This document shows, in pieces, positions 1 through 8,821 of a stretch of DNA of 64,000 nt; positions within the stretch are counted from its first letter, which is position 1, and every line of letters starts with the position of its first letter. This DNA comes from Pegethrix bostrychoides GSE-TBD4-15B. Lineage in GTDB: Bacteria; Cyanobacteriota; Cyanobacteriia; Elainellales; Elainellaceae. The position numbers were made by a program, and so were the translations under genes. The stretch covers positions 16,672-80,671 of the forward strand of contig JAHHHV010000087.1 of the NCBI GenBank assembly GCA_019359155.1. Direction: 5' to 3'. The notes under the pieces are model-generated. The model made no database searches, was not told the origin of the DNA, and worked only from the letters and a program-made list of their open reading frames with translations.

Positions 1-52
1 TTACGGCGGTTCGCAAGGCAGCAGGAAGCTGGTCGATCTCTGAGAAATTCAT
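1..52 (-). CDS. N-terminal fragment of a CDS cut by the window edge
   Basis: An ATG at 52-50 on the minus strand opens a frame reading MNFSEIDQLPAALRTAV that runs off the left edge without a stop. Only 17 residues are visible and there is no clear Shine-Dalgarno sequence upstream, so neither the gene nor its product can be named. The stretch from 53 to 365 lies between this putative gene and the plus-strand receiver gene. It is AT-rich and would hold divergent promoters, but I see no convincing operator, RNA gene or repeat in it. Confidence 0.3.
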   Translation of the reverse strand, partial: MNFSEIDQLPAALRTAV

Positions 53-365
53 GGTTTTTTGAGAAGATATCTATCGTGGTGCGCTGACTGACTCATTCAC
101 TGGTCGCTGAGGCTGATCGCAACTTCCGCAACGGCAGATTGGGACTGACGTATGAGACTTGTGAATTGAGTGTTGAGTCAGTATCATCTAGATTTCTAAG
201 CACCGCATGAGAGCAGCTTGAATAGGGTTTAAAGAAAGCTGAGAATCTCGGTGAAATTTACAGTTTGGCATGAGGCGGAAATCCTTAAGCAATTTTAAGC
301 TGTCTCTCAGACCGGCTAAAGCTATCGAGTGCATAGTTAATACAGCTCAATCACGCAATATTCTT

Positions 366-749
366 ATGCCCCCCCATATCCTTGTCATTGATGATCAGAT
401 TAGCTTACCCCGCTTCATTGAAATGGAGCTTCAGTCCGCGGGCTATCGGGTGAGCCTAAGCTGCTATGATCGGTTTAGATTGCCCGACTGCCAAATCTTC
501 AAACCTGACCTGATCCTACTGAACTGGGAATTACGATGCACATCAAGTTTGAGTATCTATCGTCAGCTCAGATCCGTTGACCGTCAAGTGCCAATCGTGA
601 TCATCACAACTGAAGATGTGAATCATCATCACTTGGCTTCAGAACGAGCGCCAGCAGTCTATTTAACAAAACCATTTTCAATCAGCGATTTGCTAGCCGT
701 GATTAAACTTCAGCTCAAGGTCGAATCTGTTGCTATCCGGCATCATTGA
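366..749 (+). CDS. Single-domain response regulator receiver with Asn at the phosphoacceptor site
   Basis: A stand-alone CheY-like receiver of about 127 residues with no output domain. The N-terminal acidic pair (VIDDQ, D9-D10), the conserved Thr (IITT, T81) and the Lys of the LTKPF motif (K102) are present. The phosphoacceptor Asp is replaced by Asn in LILLNW (N53, codon AAC), so classical phosphotransfer is not expected. It may instead act as a pseudo-receiver that binds a partner protein. The frame is open back to an ATG at 270, which would add 32 residues; I prefer 366 because receivers normally begin a few residues before the ILVIDD strand, although neither start has a strong Shine-Dalgarno sequence. 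The next gene, GH15, starts 92 bases downstream on the same strand. Confidence 0.8.
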   Translation: MPPHILVIDDQISLPRFIEMELQSAGYRVSLSCYDRFRLPDCQIFKPDLILLNWELRCTSSLSIYRQLRSVDRQVPIVIITTEDVNHHHLASERAPAVYLTKPFSISDLLAVIKLQLKVESVAIRHH

Positions 750-841
750 GGTTGCTTTTGATATTTATCTTTAACTTTATCTTTAACTTTGGGCAGAACG
801 TTAACCCTGCCGCAACCCTGTAACCTATTAGGAGTCAGCTC

Positions 842-2695
842 ATGACCTATCAGCCCGTCGCAGACTACGGCATCATCGGCAACATGCATACAACTGCTCT
901 AGTCGGTCTGAACGGCTCTATTGACTGGTTCTGTTTTCCCAATCACGATTCGCCCAGCGTATTTGGTGCAATTTTGGATGACCAAAAAGGCGGACGATTC
1001 AAAATTGCCCCTGTCGATGAAGTCGTCAGCAACGGCCAGCTCACGCGCAAGCAGCTCTACTGGCCGGGAACCAATATCCTAATTACCCGCTTTCTGACTC
1101 CAGATGGAGTGGGCGAAATCATTGACTTCATGCCAGTGGGCTTGAGCGCTGAGCAAATTGGGTTTCGCTCGCTGATCCGCCAGGTCAAAGTTGTGCGGGG
1201 CAGCATGGCCTTTGTGCTAGTGTGCCAGCCCGCCTTCAACTATGCCCGCGATTCCCAAAGCATGGAGATCACGCCCAAAGGAGTCTGCTTTTCCTCAGGA
1301 CAGCTCAGCTTAGGGCTAGCCACTGATATTCCGCTGCATCAATCGGATACCGGAGTGGCCGCTCAGTTCAGCCTGCAAGAAGAAGAGATGGCGGTGTTCG
1401 TGCTGCAAGGGATTGAGTCGGGAACTGGATGCGGACTGCCCATCACAACCGCTCAGGCCGATCAGCTGTTTAAGGGCACGGTAGACTACTGGCAGCGCTG
1501 GCTCTCCCAATGCACCTACAGAGGCCGCTGGCGAGAGGTCGTGGAGCGTTCGGTGCTGGTGTTGAAGCTGCTGACCTTTGAATCCACCGGGGCAATCATC
1601 GCCGCCCCCACTTGCAGCCTGCCAGAGCTGGTGGGTGGCGAACGCAACTGGGACTATCGCTATACCTGGATACGGGATGCTTCGTTTACGCTCTATGGAC
1701 TGTTGCGGATTGGCTTTTCAGAAGAGGCGGGGCAGTTTATGCAGTGGCTGGAGGCACGCTGTCGCGAACGCAACCCAGATGGCTCGCTGCAAATTATGTA
1801 CGGCATCAACGGGCGACATCAGCTTACCGAAGAAACCCTAGATCATCTAGAAGGCTATGAAGGCTCTGCGCCCGTGCGGATTGGCAACGGGGCTTATGAT
1901 CAGCTCCAGCTCGATATCTACGGTGAGCTGATGGACTCGGTGTATCTCTACAATAAGTACGGGCAGCCGATCTCCTATGAGCTATGGACGCATTTGGCAG
2001 GGCTAATCAACTGGGTCTGCGACAACTGGCAGCGGCAGGATGAAGGTATTTGGGAGGTGCGGAACGGCCAGCAAAACTTTGTCTACTCTCGGCTAATGTG
2101 CTGGGTGGCGGTTGATCGCGGCATTCGGCTGGCGGACAAACGTTCGTTTCCAGCCGATCGCGACCGCTGGCTGAAGGTGCGCGATCAAATCTACAAAGAG
2201 ATTATGGACAAGGGCTGGAGTGAGAGTCGCCAAGCTTTTGTGCAGCACTACGACACCGATTCGCTGGATGCCAGCAGCCTGATTATGCCGCTAGTGCTGT
2301 TTGTTTCACCCAGCGATCCCCGAATGCTGGCAACGCTGGACGCGATCAACCGTTCTCCCGGCAAAGGCGGCTTGGTCGCCAACAGTCTGGTCTATCGGTA
2401 CAACGCTGAGGAATCGCCAGATGGGTTAATCGGCAATGAAGGCACGTTTAATATGTGTACCTTCTGGCTGGTCGAAGCTCTGACGCGGGCAGGGCAGGTG
2501 GATCGGGCGCGGCTCGATGAAGCTCGCCTCATTTTTGAGCAAATGCTGGGCTATGCCAATCATTTAGGGCTGTACGCCGAAGAAATGGGGTCAAGCGGTG
2601 AAGCGCTGGGCAACTTTCCGCAGGCGTTCACGCATCTAGCCTTAATCAGCGCCGCCTGGAATCTCGACCGCACCCTGGGAACTCAAGGCTACTAG
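842..2695 (+). CDS. Glycoside hydrolase family 15 protein (glucoamylase/trehalase-like)
   Basis: A 617-residue GH15-type hydrolase, the usual length for the bacterial trehalase-like branch. The N-terminus (DYGIIGN, then [11 protein letters not shown]) is the family's N-terminal beta domain. The catalytic alpha/alpha barrel carries [14 protein letters not shown] near residue 270 and a C-terminal [21 protein letters not shown] segment that should contain the general base Glu. Expected activity is hydrolysis of alpha-glucosidic bonds (maltooligosaccharide or trehalose type), probably in the cytoplasm because no signal peptide is seen. TAGGAGT lies 6-7 bases before the ATG and fixes the start. 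GH63-like and SDR genes lie nearby on the other strand. The exact substrate cannot be read from the sequence. Confidence 0.88.
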   Translation: MTYQPVADYGIIGNMHTTALVGLNGSIDWFCFPNHDSPSVFGAILDDQKGGRFKIAPVDEVVSNGQLTRKQLYWPGTNILITRFLTPDGVGEIIDFMPVGLSAEQIGFRSLIRQVKVVRGSMAFVLVCQPAFNYARDSQSMEITPKGVCFSSGQLSLGLATDIPLHQSDTGVAAQFSLQEEEMAVFVLQGIESGTGCGLPITTAQADQLFKGTVDYWQRWLSQCTYRGRWREVVERSVLVLKLLTFESTGAIIAAPTCSLPELVGGERNWDYRYTWIRDASFTLYGLLRIGFSEEAGQFMQWLEARCRERNPDGSLQIMYGINGRHQLTEETLDHLEGYEGSAPVRIGNGAYDQLQLDIYGELMDSVYLYNKYGQPISYELWTHLAGLINWVCDNWQRQDEGIWEVRNGQQNFVYSRLMCWVAVDRGIRLADKRSFPADRDRWLKVRDQIYKEIMDKGWSESRQAFVQHYDTDSLDASSLIMPLVLFVSPSDPRMLATLDAINRSPGKGGLVANSLVYRYNAEESPDGLIGNEGTFNMCTFWLVEALTRAGQVDRARLDEARLIFEQMLGYANHLGLYAEEMGSSGEALGNFPQAFTHLALISAAWNLDRTLGTQGY

Positions 2696-2724
2696 CCGAT
2701 CCAGCGTCACTTATTCAAGCCTGC

Positions 2725-2755
2725 TGCCGCCAAGACAGTCAGGATAGTGGCGGCA
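2725..2755. terminator. Hairpin between convergent genes
   Basis: TGCCGCCA at 2725-2732 pairs perfectly with TGGCGGCA at 2748-2755 across a 15-base loop, in the 74-base gap between the GH15 gene and the convergent lipoprotein gene. Neither strand shows a strong T-tract after the stem, so this is a plausible bidirectional transcription end rather than a textbook intrinsic terminator. Confidence 0.45.
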
Positions 2756-2769
2756 CAGACTGTGCATTT

Positions 2770-3177
2770 CTACTTCACTTCAGCCGGATCAAAGGCGGTG
2801 ACTCGACCCGGTTTCTGCGCGACCACTACGTCAAACGTGGAGCAGTAGGCAAACGTAACGTCATTCGCTTTGTTATATAGATTTACGACCATTCCAGCTC
2901 CACCGGGCTGTACACCCAGAGGTTCTAGATCGCCAAAGAAGAAGCGACGCATCGCATCTCCGCTGCCAAACTTGCCTTTGTGCTGAGCCAGCAGGTCTAG
3001 CTTTTGCTCAATGGTCAGACCCGTAGAATCAGCTGCTGGAGCCTGAGCGAGCAATTGGGGGGATGTTTCTGGTGATGCAGAAGCCTGTGCGACGGGAGAT
3101 GTGGCTTTAGGAGCACAGGCTCCCACGGCAATTAGACCCGCCACTGTAACACTAAGAACTAACGTATTGAACTTCAT
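2770..3177 (-). CDS. Small secreted lipoprotein-like protein of unknown function
   Basis: A 135-residue protein with a hydrophobic N-terminal signal (FNTLVLSVTVAGLIAVGAC) ending at a lipobox-like VGAC, so Cys21 would be lipidated and the protein anchored facing the periplasm. A Pro/Ala/Ser-rich linker of about 30 residues follows, then a small folded region of about 85 residues. That region contains a KHKGKFGSGDAMRRFFFG-like segment and a single distal Cys in AYCSTFDVVV. I do not recognise the family. AGAGGT just upstream of the ATG supports the start. It converges with the GH15 gene and appears to be monocistronic. Confidence 0.7.
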   Translation of the reverse strand: MKFNTLVLSVTVAGLIAVGACAPKATSPVAQASASPETSPQLLAQAPAADSTGLTIEQKLDLLAQHKGKFGSGDAMRRFFFGDLEPLGVQPGGAGMVVNLYNKANDVTFAYCSTFDVVVAQKPGRVTAFDPAEVK

Positions 3178-3613
3178 TCAGCTACCTCTTAAACCAGAAA
3201 AGTAAACCAGAAAAGATGCCTTGAGATAAAGTGCGTCAAGCAAAACCCGACGCACGACTCAGTTTTTGGTGTGTGAGTACATCTGCACTCTTCATGCTTT
3301 TTAGACTCTCTCATCATCGACCAAATCAGTTTGTTTCCTGTCACTGATAGCGATGATGTTAGGGCTGAACTTAGCGAGTTGGGGTATGCTCAGAGACTTG
3401 GCTGGTAGTCTGGGCAGCGGCTCAACCACATCCCTTCAGCATTCAGCAAAAGCGTGGGCTGTGTTTCCTGCAAGCGTCGCTCTGGAACTTGAGTAACCCC
3501 GCTACTGGCGCGAGTCATCAAAATTGGCCGATAATCTTGCTCCAAATTAAGGATCTTCTCAGCAGACTCAGTCATGCTAGCGACAGCTGTTAGAAATGGG
3601 AGGAAATTTCACG
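3178..3613. other. Intergenic region between divergent genes
   Basis: About 435 bases separate the minus-strand lipoprotein gene from the plus-strand NB-ARC gene. It contains only a 61-codon minus-strand open frame (3390-3575) with no Shine-Dalgarno sequence and no recognisable family, which I do not call. The GGGAGGA at 3598-3604 is the ribosome binding site of the NB-ARC gene. No repeat or RNA gene is evident. Confidence 0.5.
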
Positions 3614-4972
3614 ATGGCACAGGCTCGTCCTCAGCGATACCGTGGCTTTGTGCTGACTACCGCAGGGTTGCAAAAACTTCAGCAGCGAATTCAGCAGCTA
3701 GAAGCCCAAACTCGACTGCGACAAAGCGCTCGCACGATTGCAGAACGAGTCCAGCTCAATGCTCCCAACGGCATTCACCCAATCACCGTCCGCAAAATTC
3801 TCAGTGGCGCGCACGGTGTGGATAAACGTTCGATTCAGCTTGTCTTCCAGGTGTTACAGCTTCAGCTGCAGGTGGAGGATTATGCTCATGCTGGGTTATG
3901 TCATGCCGCATCCTCGATCAAGCGACAGGATTGGCGCGAAGCCGTCCATGACTTTAATTTATGTGGCTTTGTCGATGAACTGGCTCAGCTTCAGCGGGCG
4001 ATTACGGCAGAAGATTGTCGCCTTGTACAGGTTTTGGGCATGGCAGGCGTTGGAAAAACGACACTAGCGAGCCTGTTAGCCACTGCGATTCAGCCTGAGT
4101 TTGAGTTCGTGATCTGGAAGTCTCTCCAGCATGCTCCCAACATTCAAACCGTTCTGAGCGGCATTCTGCAATTGACTCAGCTGACTGAACTGCCAGCTCA
4201 AACTGAAGAACTGATGACGCTACTGATTGAACAGCTTCAGAATCATCGCTGTCTATTGGTGTTGGATCACTTTGACTCAGTTCTGGGCGGCCAGCAGTAT
4301 GCAGGCTATTACCGTCAGGGCTATGAAGCCTACAGGCAGCTGTTGCAAGTTGTTGCAGCCGCACCGCACCAGAGCTGTTTGGTAATCACGAGCCGCGAAC
4401 AGCCCAGAGTGGTGACAACAGGCACAGCGCGATTTATGCACTCGCTTCCGCTCAGAGGTTTACCAACAGCCGACTGTCAGCAGATGCTCGGCCAGCATCA
4501 GCTGATTGGCACAGCGAGCGAGCGGCAGGAATTGATTGAGCGATATCAGGGCAATCCGCTGATCTTAAAAACGGTCGTGGGCTGTATCCAGCAGTATTTC
4601 AATAGCTGTATTGCTGATTATCTGCAAGCTCTCAACTTTGCACCGCTGCTGTTTGGCGATCTGCGCGATCTGCTGAGTCAACAGTTTGAGCGGCTTTCAC
4701 CTCTAGAACAAGCATTAGGTCATCGATTAGCGCTGTATCAAGCGCCCGTTTCAGTCTCCCAATTCCGCCGGGATACCCAATCATTCATCAGCCAGCAGCA
4801 TCTACTAGAAGGGCTGGATTCCCTGAGTCGGCGGCTGTTTTTATATCAGCAGGAAGACAATCTCACCCTTGATCCGATGATCAGCGCCTATGTTAACGAC
4901 CTAGTGCGGCAAGATAAGCCTGCCTGTAAGCCAAAGCTTGAAGTTGTCCTGACCAACCCCACTGTTGCATAG
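3614..4972 (+). CDS. NB-ARC (STAND) ATPase without a repeat or effector domain
   Basis: A 452-residue STAND NTPase. Residues about 1-90 form a helical, HTH-like N-terminal domain (LTTAGLQKLQQRIQQLE, then ITVRKILSG) of the kind found in front of cyanobacterial NB-ARC modules. Then come the P-loop GMAGVGKTT, a Walker B strand CLLVLDHFDSVL, and a sensor strand ITSREQPR, followed by a degenerate winged-helix region. Most relatives continue into WD40, TPR or pentapeptide sensor repeats or into a nuclease or protease effector; this one stops after the ATPase. I set the start at 3614 rather than the in-frame ATG at 3596 because GGGAGGA (3598-3604) sits 9 bases before it. Signalling or defence roles are family-level inference only. 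Confidence 0.78.
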   Translation: MAQARPQRYRGFVLTTAGLQKLQQRIQQLEAQTRLRQSARTIAERVQLNAPNGIHPITVRKILSGAHGVDKRSIQLVFQVLQLQLQVEDYAHAGLCHAASSIKRQDWREAVHDFNLCGFVDELAQLQRAITAEDCRLVQVLGMAGVGKTTLASLLATAIQPEFEFVIWKSLQHAPNIQTVLSGILQLTQLTELPAQTEELMTLLIEQLQNHRCLLVLDHFDSVLGGQQYAGYYRQGYEAYRQLLQVVAAAPHQSCLVITSREQPRVVTTGTARFMHSLPLRGLPTADCQQMLGQHQLIGTASERQELIERYQGNPLILKTVVGCIQQYFNSCIADYLQALNFAPLLFGDLRDLLSQQFERLSPLEQALGHRLALYQAPVSVSQFRRDTQSFISQQHLLEGLDSLSRRLFLYQQEDNLTLDPMISAYVNDLVRQDKPACKPKLEVVLTNPTVA

Positions 4973-4989
4973 CCTTTTGCATAGTTAGG

Positions 4990-5125
4990 CCACCGTGCTG
5001 CCAGATGATTGCGCATACGTAGCAGGTTCTGCCCGTGGAAGTCAGCCGATACGCTAATGCGTCTCCCCCTGCACCTGTGCCAAGGATAATCAGATCGTAG
5101 TGCTGTTCGGTGATCGTTTCGTTGC
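4990..5125 (-). pseudogene. Remnant of the N-terminus of a GMC-family oxidoreductase
   Basis: Immediately after the stop of the GH63-like gene the minus strand encodes NETITEQHYDLIILGTGAGG and continues DALAYRLTSTGR, the Rossmann FAD-binding start of GMC oxidoreductases (normally HYDVIIIGTGAGGGTLAY). Similarity fades after about 35 residues (around 5000), and nothing downstream resembles the rest of a 500-residue GMC enzyme; the plus-strand NB-ARC gene begins its tail there. No ATG precedes the motif in this frame; the frame runs back through the end of the GH63-like gene to a stop. I read this as the residue of a deletion that removed the start and almost all of a gene once cotranscribed with the GH63-like and SDR genes. 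Confidence 0.72.
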
Positions 5126-5133
5126 TCTGCTGG

Positions 5134-7782
5134 CTATGTTCGATGTTCTACATTTTGGAGAATCAGCGTTGCGACGAGTCCTGTCCATCCCGTTTGATGA
5201 CTTGCTCCCAGACCTGCTCCACTGTCGCCGTGAAAATATTCGTGAAACAAAATGTAGTCGCGCCAGTGCGGATCAGACTGAAATAGCTCCAAGTCACCGT
5301 AAACCGGACGACGACCTGCCGCATCTGCTTCAAAAATTGTGACTAAGCGCTGAGATAGTTCGATGGCGACTTCTCGCAGCGTCATCTCCTGCCCCGAACC
5401 TGTTGGGCATTCGACCTTAAAATCATCGCCAAAGTAGCGGTAGAACTGCCAGAGCGCTTCGATAATCAGATAGTTAATCGGAAACCAGATTGGGCCACGC
5501 CAGTTGGAATTGCCGCCGAACAGTCCTGTGGTCGATTCGGCAGGCTCATAGTGAACGTAGTAGCTGCCGCCGTCGCAGCGCAGCACGTAGGGATGCTCCT
5601 GATGATATTTAGAGATGCCGCGAATTCCGTGCGGACTCAAGAATTCGTTTTCATCCAGCATTCGCTCCAAGATCCGCTGCAGCTTAGCCTTATAGACAAT
5701 CGCTAGCAGGCGTCTCGCGCCCATTCCCGGCGTTTCCATGCAGGCGACGTTGTTTTTCAAGTCTGGACGGTTCTGGATAAACCACTGCATCCGCTTTTTG
5801 AAACCAGGGAACTGCTCCAGCGTTTCCAACTCCAGCACCGTGACCGCAAACAGCGGAATCAGCCCCACAATTGAGCGCACCTTCAGCGGCGACTGATGGC
5901 CGCTTGGCGTACGCAGCGCGTCATAGTAAAATCCGTCCTCCTCGTCCCACAGCGAAATCTCAGCGTCCCCAATTCCGTCAATCGCATCCGCAATATACAG
6001 AAAATGCTCGAAAAACTTGCTGGCAATATCTTCATAGGAGTCATCTGCTTTGGCCAGCTCCAGCGCAATCGTCAGCATATTCAAGCAGTACATGCCCATC
6101 CAGCTCGTGCCGTCCGCCTGATTGAGATAGCCGCCAGTCGGAAGTTCGCTGCTGCGGTCAAATACACCAATGTTGTCCAGCCCTAAAAAGCCGCCCTGAA
6201 AAACATTTCTGCCTTCCATATCTTTGCGATTCACCCACCAGGTAAAGTTGAGCAATAGCTTATGGAACACCCGCTGCAAAAACTGGCGGTCAGCGCGGCC
6301 ATAGAGCTTCTGTTCAATTTGATAAACCCGCATCGCTGCCCAGGCATGCACGGGCGGGTTGACATCGCCAAACGCCCATTCGTAGGCGGGTAGCTGACCG
6401 TTCGGCTGCATGTACCATTCGCGGGTGAGGCGGTCGAGCTGGAGCTTGGCAAAATCTGGGTCAACCGCCACTAGCGGAATCAAGTGAAACGCCAGATCCC
6501 AGGCGGCAAACCAGGGATATTCCCACTTGTCGGGCATCGAGAAAATATCCTCGCTAAATAGATTCTGCCATTCGCGATTGCGTCCCGCCTTGCGTTCAGA
6601 TGGTGGCGGTGGCTGTCCTGCATCACCGTTTAGCCAGTCCTGTACAACGTAGTTGTAGTACTGCTTGCTCCAAAGCAGCCCTGCGAATGCCTGCCGCTGA
6701 ATGCTGCGTTCCTCTGCCGCCATTGGGAACGGGCAAATCCGCCGATAAAATTCGTCTGCCTCCTGCTGACGCATCTGGAGAATCTGGGTGAATTCTGCGC
6801 CAACCGGATCGGCCAGACTGGAGCAATCGCTCAAGCGCAGCCGAATTGTTTTCGTTTCTCCCGCTGCAAAGGAGAGCAAATAGCGAGCCGCAAATTTGCT
6901 GCCGATGCGGTCGGGGTTGACGCTACTTAGATCGCCCTGCACCACGTAATCATTGATCCCGTCTTTGGCGTAAGGCGAGACGTTGCTGCTGCCAAACAGC
7001 TGCTTGTAGTTGGTTTCGTTGTCGGTAAACAGCAGCTCTGAGCCGCTCTCGCAGTAGAGCCAGCGCGTTCCCAATGTCGGATGCACGGCCTCAATTACGC
7101 TGAAATCTGCGTCGCTGACAGGCTTCATAAACGGCTTTTCTATTTCTGGATTCCAGGCCCAGAGGTTGCGGAACCAGAGTGTCGGCAGCAGATGCAGGCT
7201 GTGGGCTTCCGAACTTCGATTGGCAATCGTCACCTGAATCAAGATATCTTCGGGAGCCGCTTTGGCATATTCCACAAACAGATCAAAATAGCGATTCTCG
7301 GCAAATATACCCGTGTCAAGCAACTCAAACTCTGGTTCAGAGCGGCTTCTGCGGCGATTTTCTGCAACCAGATCACCGTAAGGAAACGCCTGCTGCGGAT
7401 ATTTGTACAGGCATTTCATATAGGAATGCGTCGGCGTACTGTCTAGGTAAAAGTAATATTCTTTGACATCCTCGCCGTGATTGCCTTCGGTTCCAGTCAA
7501 GCCAAACAGTCGCTCTTTGAGAATCGGATCGTTGCCGTTCCAGAGCGCAATTGCAAAACAGAGCCGCTGCCGACTGTCAGAAATGCCCGCAATCCCGTCT
7601 TCGCCCCAGCGATAGCTGCGTGAGCGTGCCTGATCATGCGAGAAATAGTCCCAGGCCGAGCCGTAAGGGCTATAGTCTTCACGCACCGTGCCCCATTGCC
7701 GCTCGCTGAGATATGGCCCCCAGCGTTTCCAGTAGGCGGTTCGTTCGCGATCTTGCTGCAATCGAAGTTCTTCTGGAGTCAT
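5134..7782 (-). CDS. GH63-like glucosidase (MGH1-like glycoside hydrolase)
   Basis: An 882-residue protein of the bacterial glucosidase family related to GH63 and mannosylglycerate hydrolase. The N-terminal half is a beta-rich domain ([20 protein letters not shown], then [20 protein letters not shown]). The C-terminal half is an (alpha/alpha)6 barrel with [38 protein letters not shown] and the [15 protein letters not shown] segment typical of GH63. It probably hydrolyses an alpha-glucoside or compatible-solute glucoside; the substrate is not determinable. No signal peptide is seen. It lies 55 bases downstream of the SDR gene on the same strand and is followed by the GMC remnant, so the three probably formed one sugar-oxidation and hydrolysis operon. 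Confidence 0.85.
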   Translation of the reverse strand: MTPEELRLQQDRERTAYWKRWGPYLSERQWGTVREDYSPYGSAWDYFSHDQARSRSYRWGEDGIAGISDSRQRLCFAIALWNGNDPILKERLFGLTGTEGNHGEDVKEYYFYLDSTPTHSYMKCLYKYPQQAFPYGDLVAENRRRSRSEPEFELLDTGIFAENRYFDLFVEYAKAAPEDILIQVTIANRSSEAHSLHLLPTLWFRNLWAWNPEIEKPFMKPVSDADFSVIEAVHPTLGTRWLYCESGSELLFTDNETNYKQLFGSSNVSPYAKDGINDYVVQGDLSSVNPDRIGSKFAARYLLSFAAGETKTIRLRLSDCSSLADPVGAEFTQILQMRQQEADEFYRRICPFPMAAEERSIQRQAFAGLLWSKQYYNYVVQDWLNGDAGQPPPPSERKAGRNREWQNLFSEDIFSMPDKWEYPWFAAWDLAFHLIPLVAVDPDFAKLQLDRLTREWYMQPNGQLPAYEWAFGDVNPPVHAWAAMRVYQIEQKLYGRADRQFLQRVFHKLLLNFTWWVNRKDMEGRNVFQGGFLGLDNIGVFDRSSELPTGGYLNQADGTSWMGMYCLNMLTIALELAKADDSYEDIASKFFEHFLYIADAIDGIGDAEISLWDEEDGFYYDALRTPSGHQSPLKVRSIVGLIPLFAVTVLELETLEQFPGFKKRMQWFIQNRPDLKNNVACMETPGMGARRLLAIVYKAKLQRILERMLDENEFLSPHGIRGISKYHQEHPYVLRCDGGSYYVHYEPAESTTGLFGGNSNWRGPIWFPINYLIIEALWQFYRYFGDDFKVECPTGSGQEMTLREVAIELSQRLVTIFEADAAGRRPVYGDLELFQSDPHWRDYILFHEYFHGDSGAGLGASHQTGWTGLVATLILQNVEHRT

Positions 7783-7837
7783 GCTATGGTATTGCTAACT
7801 GAACAGCCGATAAAGTCTGCGCTATGAAATACTCTGG

Positions 7838-8623
7838 TTATTGCTCCTGATAGTTCCAGAGCAGTCCCCCATCCACGAAGAAAGTTGTCCCTGTCACGTA
7901 ATCTGACTCAGCAGAAGCCAAAAACGCCACCATTGAGGCCACATCTGCGGGCTTTCCCAAGCGCTTCAGCGGAATGTTCTTCAGCAGCGCCCCTAGCTGC
8001 TCTGGATTGTTGAGCAGCTTAGTATTAATCGGCGTTTCAATTGCGCCCGGAGCGACGTTGTTGATCGTGATCCCCCAAGGAGCTAGCTCAACTGATAAAT
8101 TACGGGTGAGCATTTTTAAACCGCCTTTACTAGCGCAGTAGGCCGCAAAATGTGGGAAGGGCAGATCCTCATGTACCGAGCTGATGTTGATCACTTTACC
8201 AGGCTGTTGAGTTACCATTACGTGCTTGGCAAAGGCTTGAGTCGCAAAAAATACGCCCTTCAGGTTGACGTTCATCACCGCATCGTAATCGGCTTCAGTC
8301 ACGTCCCAAAAATCAGCGTTCTTTTCGATTCCAGCATTGTTCACCAAAATATCCAGTTTGCCAAAATGCGCGACGCTATCGCTTACCATCCGCTGCACGT
8401 CCGCCACCAAGCCCGTATCCGCCTGAATCGTGAACCCGTCCGTCATATAACACTCACCGCCCGCCGCCTTGACTTTGGCCAGGGTTTCCTCTGCCCCTTC
8501 TGGATGAGAGCGGTAGTTGATCACCACATTTGCGCCCTCCTGTGCTAGCCGAATCGCAATTGCTTGGCCAATGCCCTGACTGCTGCCCGTAACCAGCGCA
8601 ATTTTTCCTTGCAGTTTCTTCAT
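7838..8623 (-). CDS. Short-chain dehydrogenase/reductase, glucose 1-dehydrogenase-like
   Basis: A 261-residue classical SDR. The cofactor motif TGSSQGIG is at residues about 12-19, NNAG near 92, and the catalytic Ser-Tyr-Lys set is visible as NISSVHEDL and AYCASKGG. The end reads YVTGTTFFVDGGLLW, typical of glucose 1-dehydrogenase-like SDRs. The NYRS stretch after the second strand suggests NADP acceptance. It would oxidise a sugar or polyol in the cytoplasm. TGGAGC precedes the ATG. It leads the minus-strand group SDR, GH63-like, GMC remnant. SDR substrate specificity cannot be assigned from sequence alone, so glucose is only the nearest named model. Confidence 0.85.
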   Translation of the reverse strand: MKKLQGKIALVTGSSQGIGQAIAIRLAQEGANVVINYRSHPEGAEETLAKVKAAGGECYMTDGFTIQADTGLVADVQRMVSDSVAHFGKLDILVNNAGIEKNADFWDVTEADYDAVMNVNLKGVFFATQAFAKHVMVTQQPGKVINISSVHEDLPFPHFAAYCASKGGLKMLTRNLSVELAPWGITINNVAPGAIETPINTKLLNNPEQLGALLKNIPLKRLGKPADVASMVAFLASAESDYVTGTTFFVDGGLLWNYQEQ

Positions 8624-8821
8624 ATTAGCTCCAGTGGCAGACTTTATTAGTAGAAGTTTAGTAATCCTGGCTGGATCGGCGGCGGACGATTGAAATTGAC
8701 CGTACTGTTAGGGGAGGTTCTGTGGCCTCAGCGAGCATAAGCGAGCATACAGGGCTAGCCCCGATTTTGTCTTTGACTCAAGTCAGGTTTGGCGGATTCT
8801 TTACAGCGATCTCGTTTGTCC

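Noticed and set aside
3390..3575. 61-codon minus-strand frame between the lipoprotein and NB-ARC genes
   Set aside because: No Shine-Dalgarno sequence, no recognisable motif and composition like non-coding DNA.
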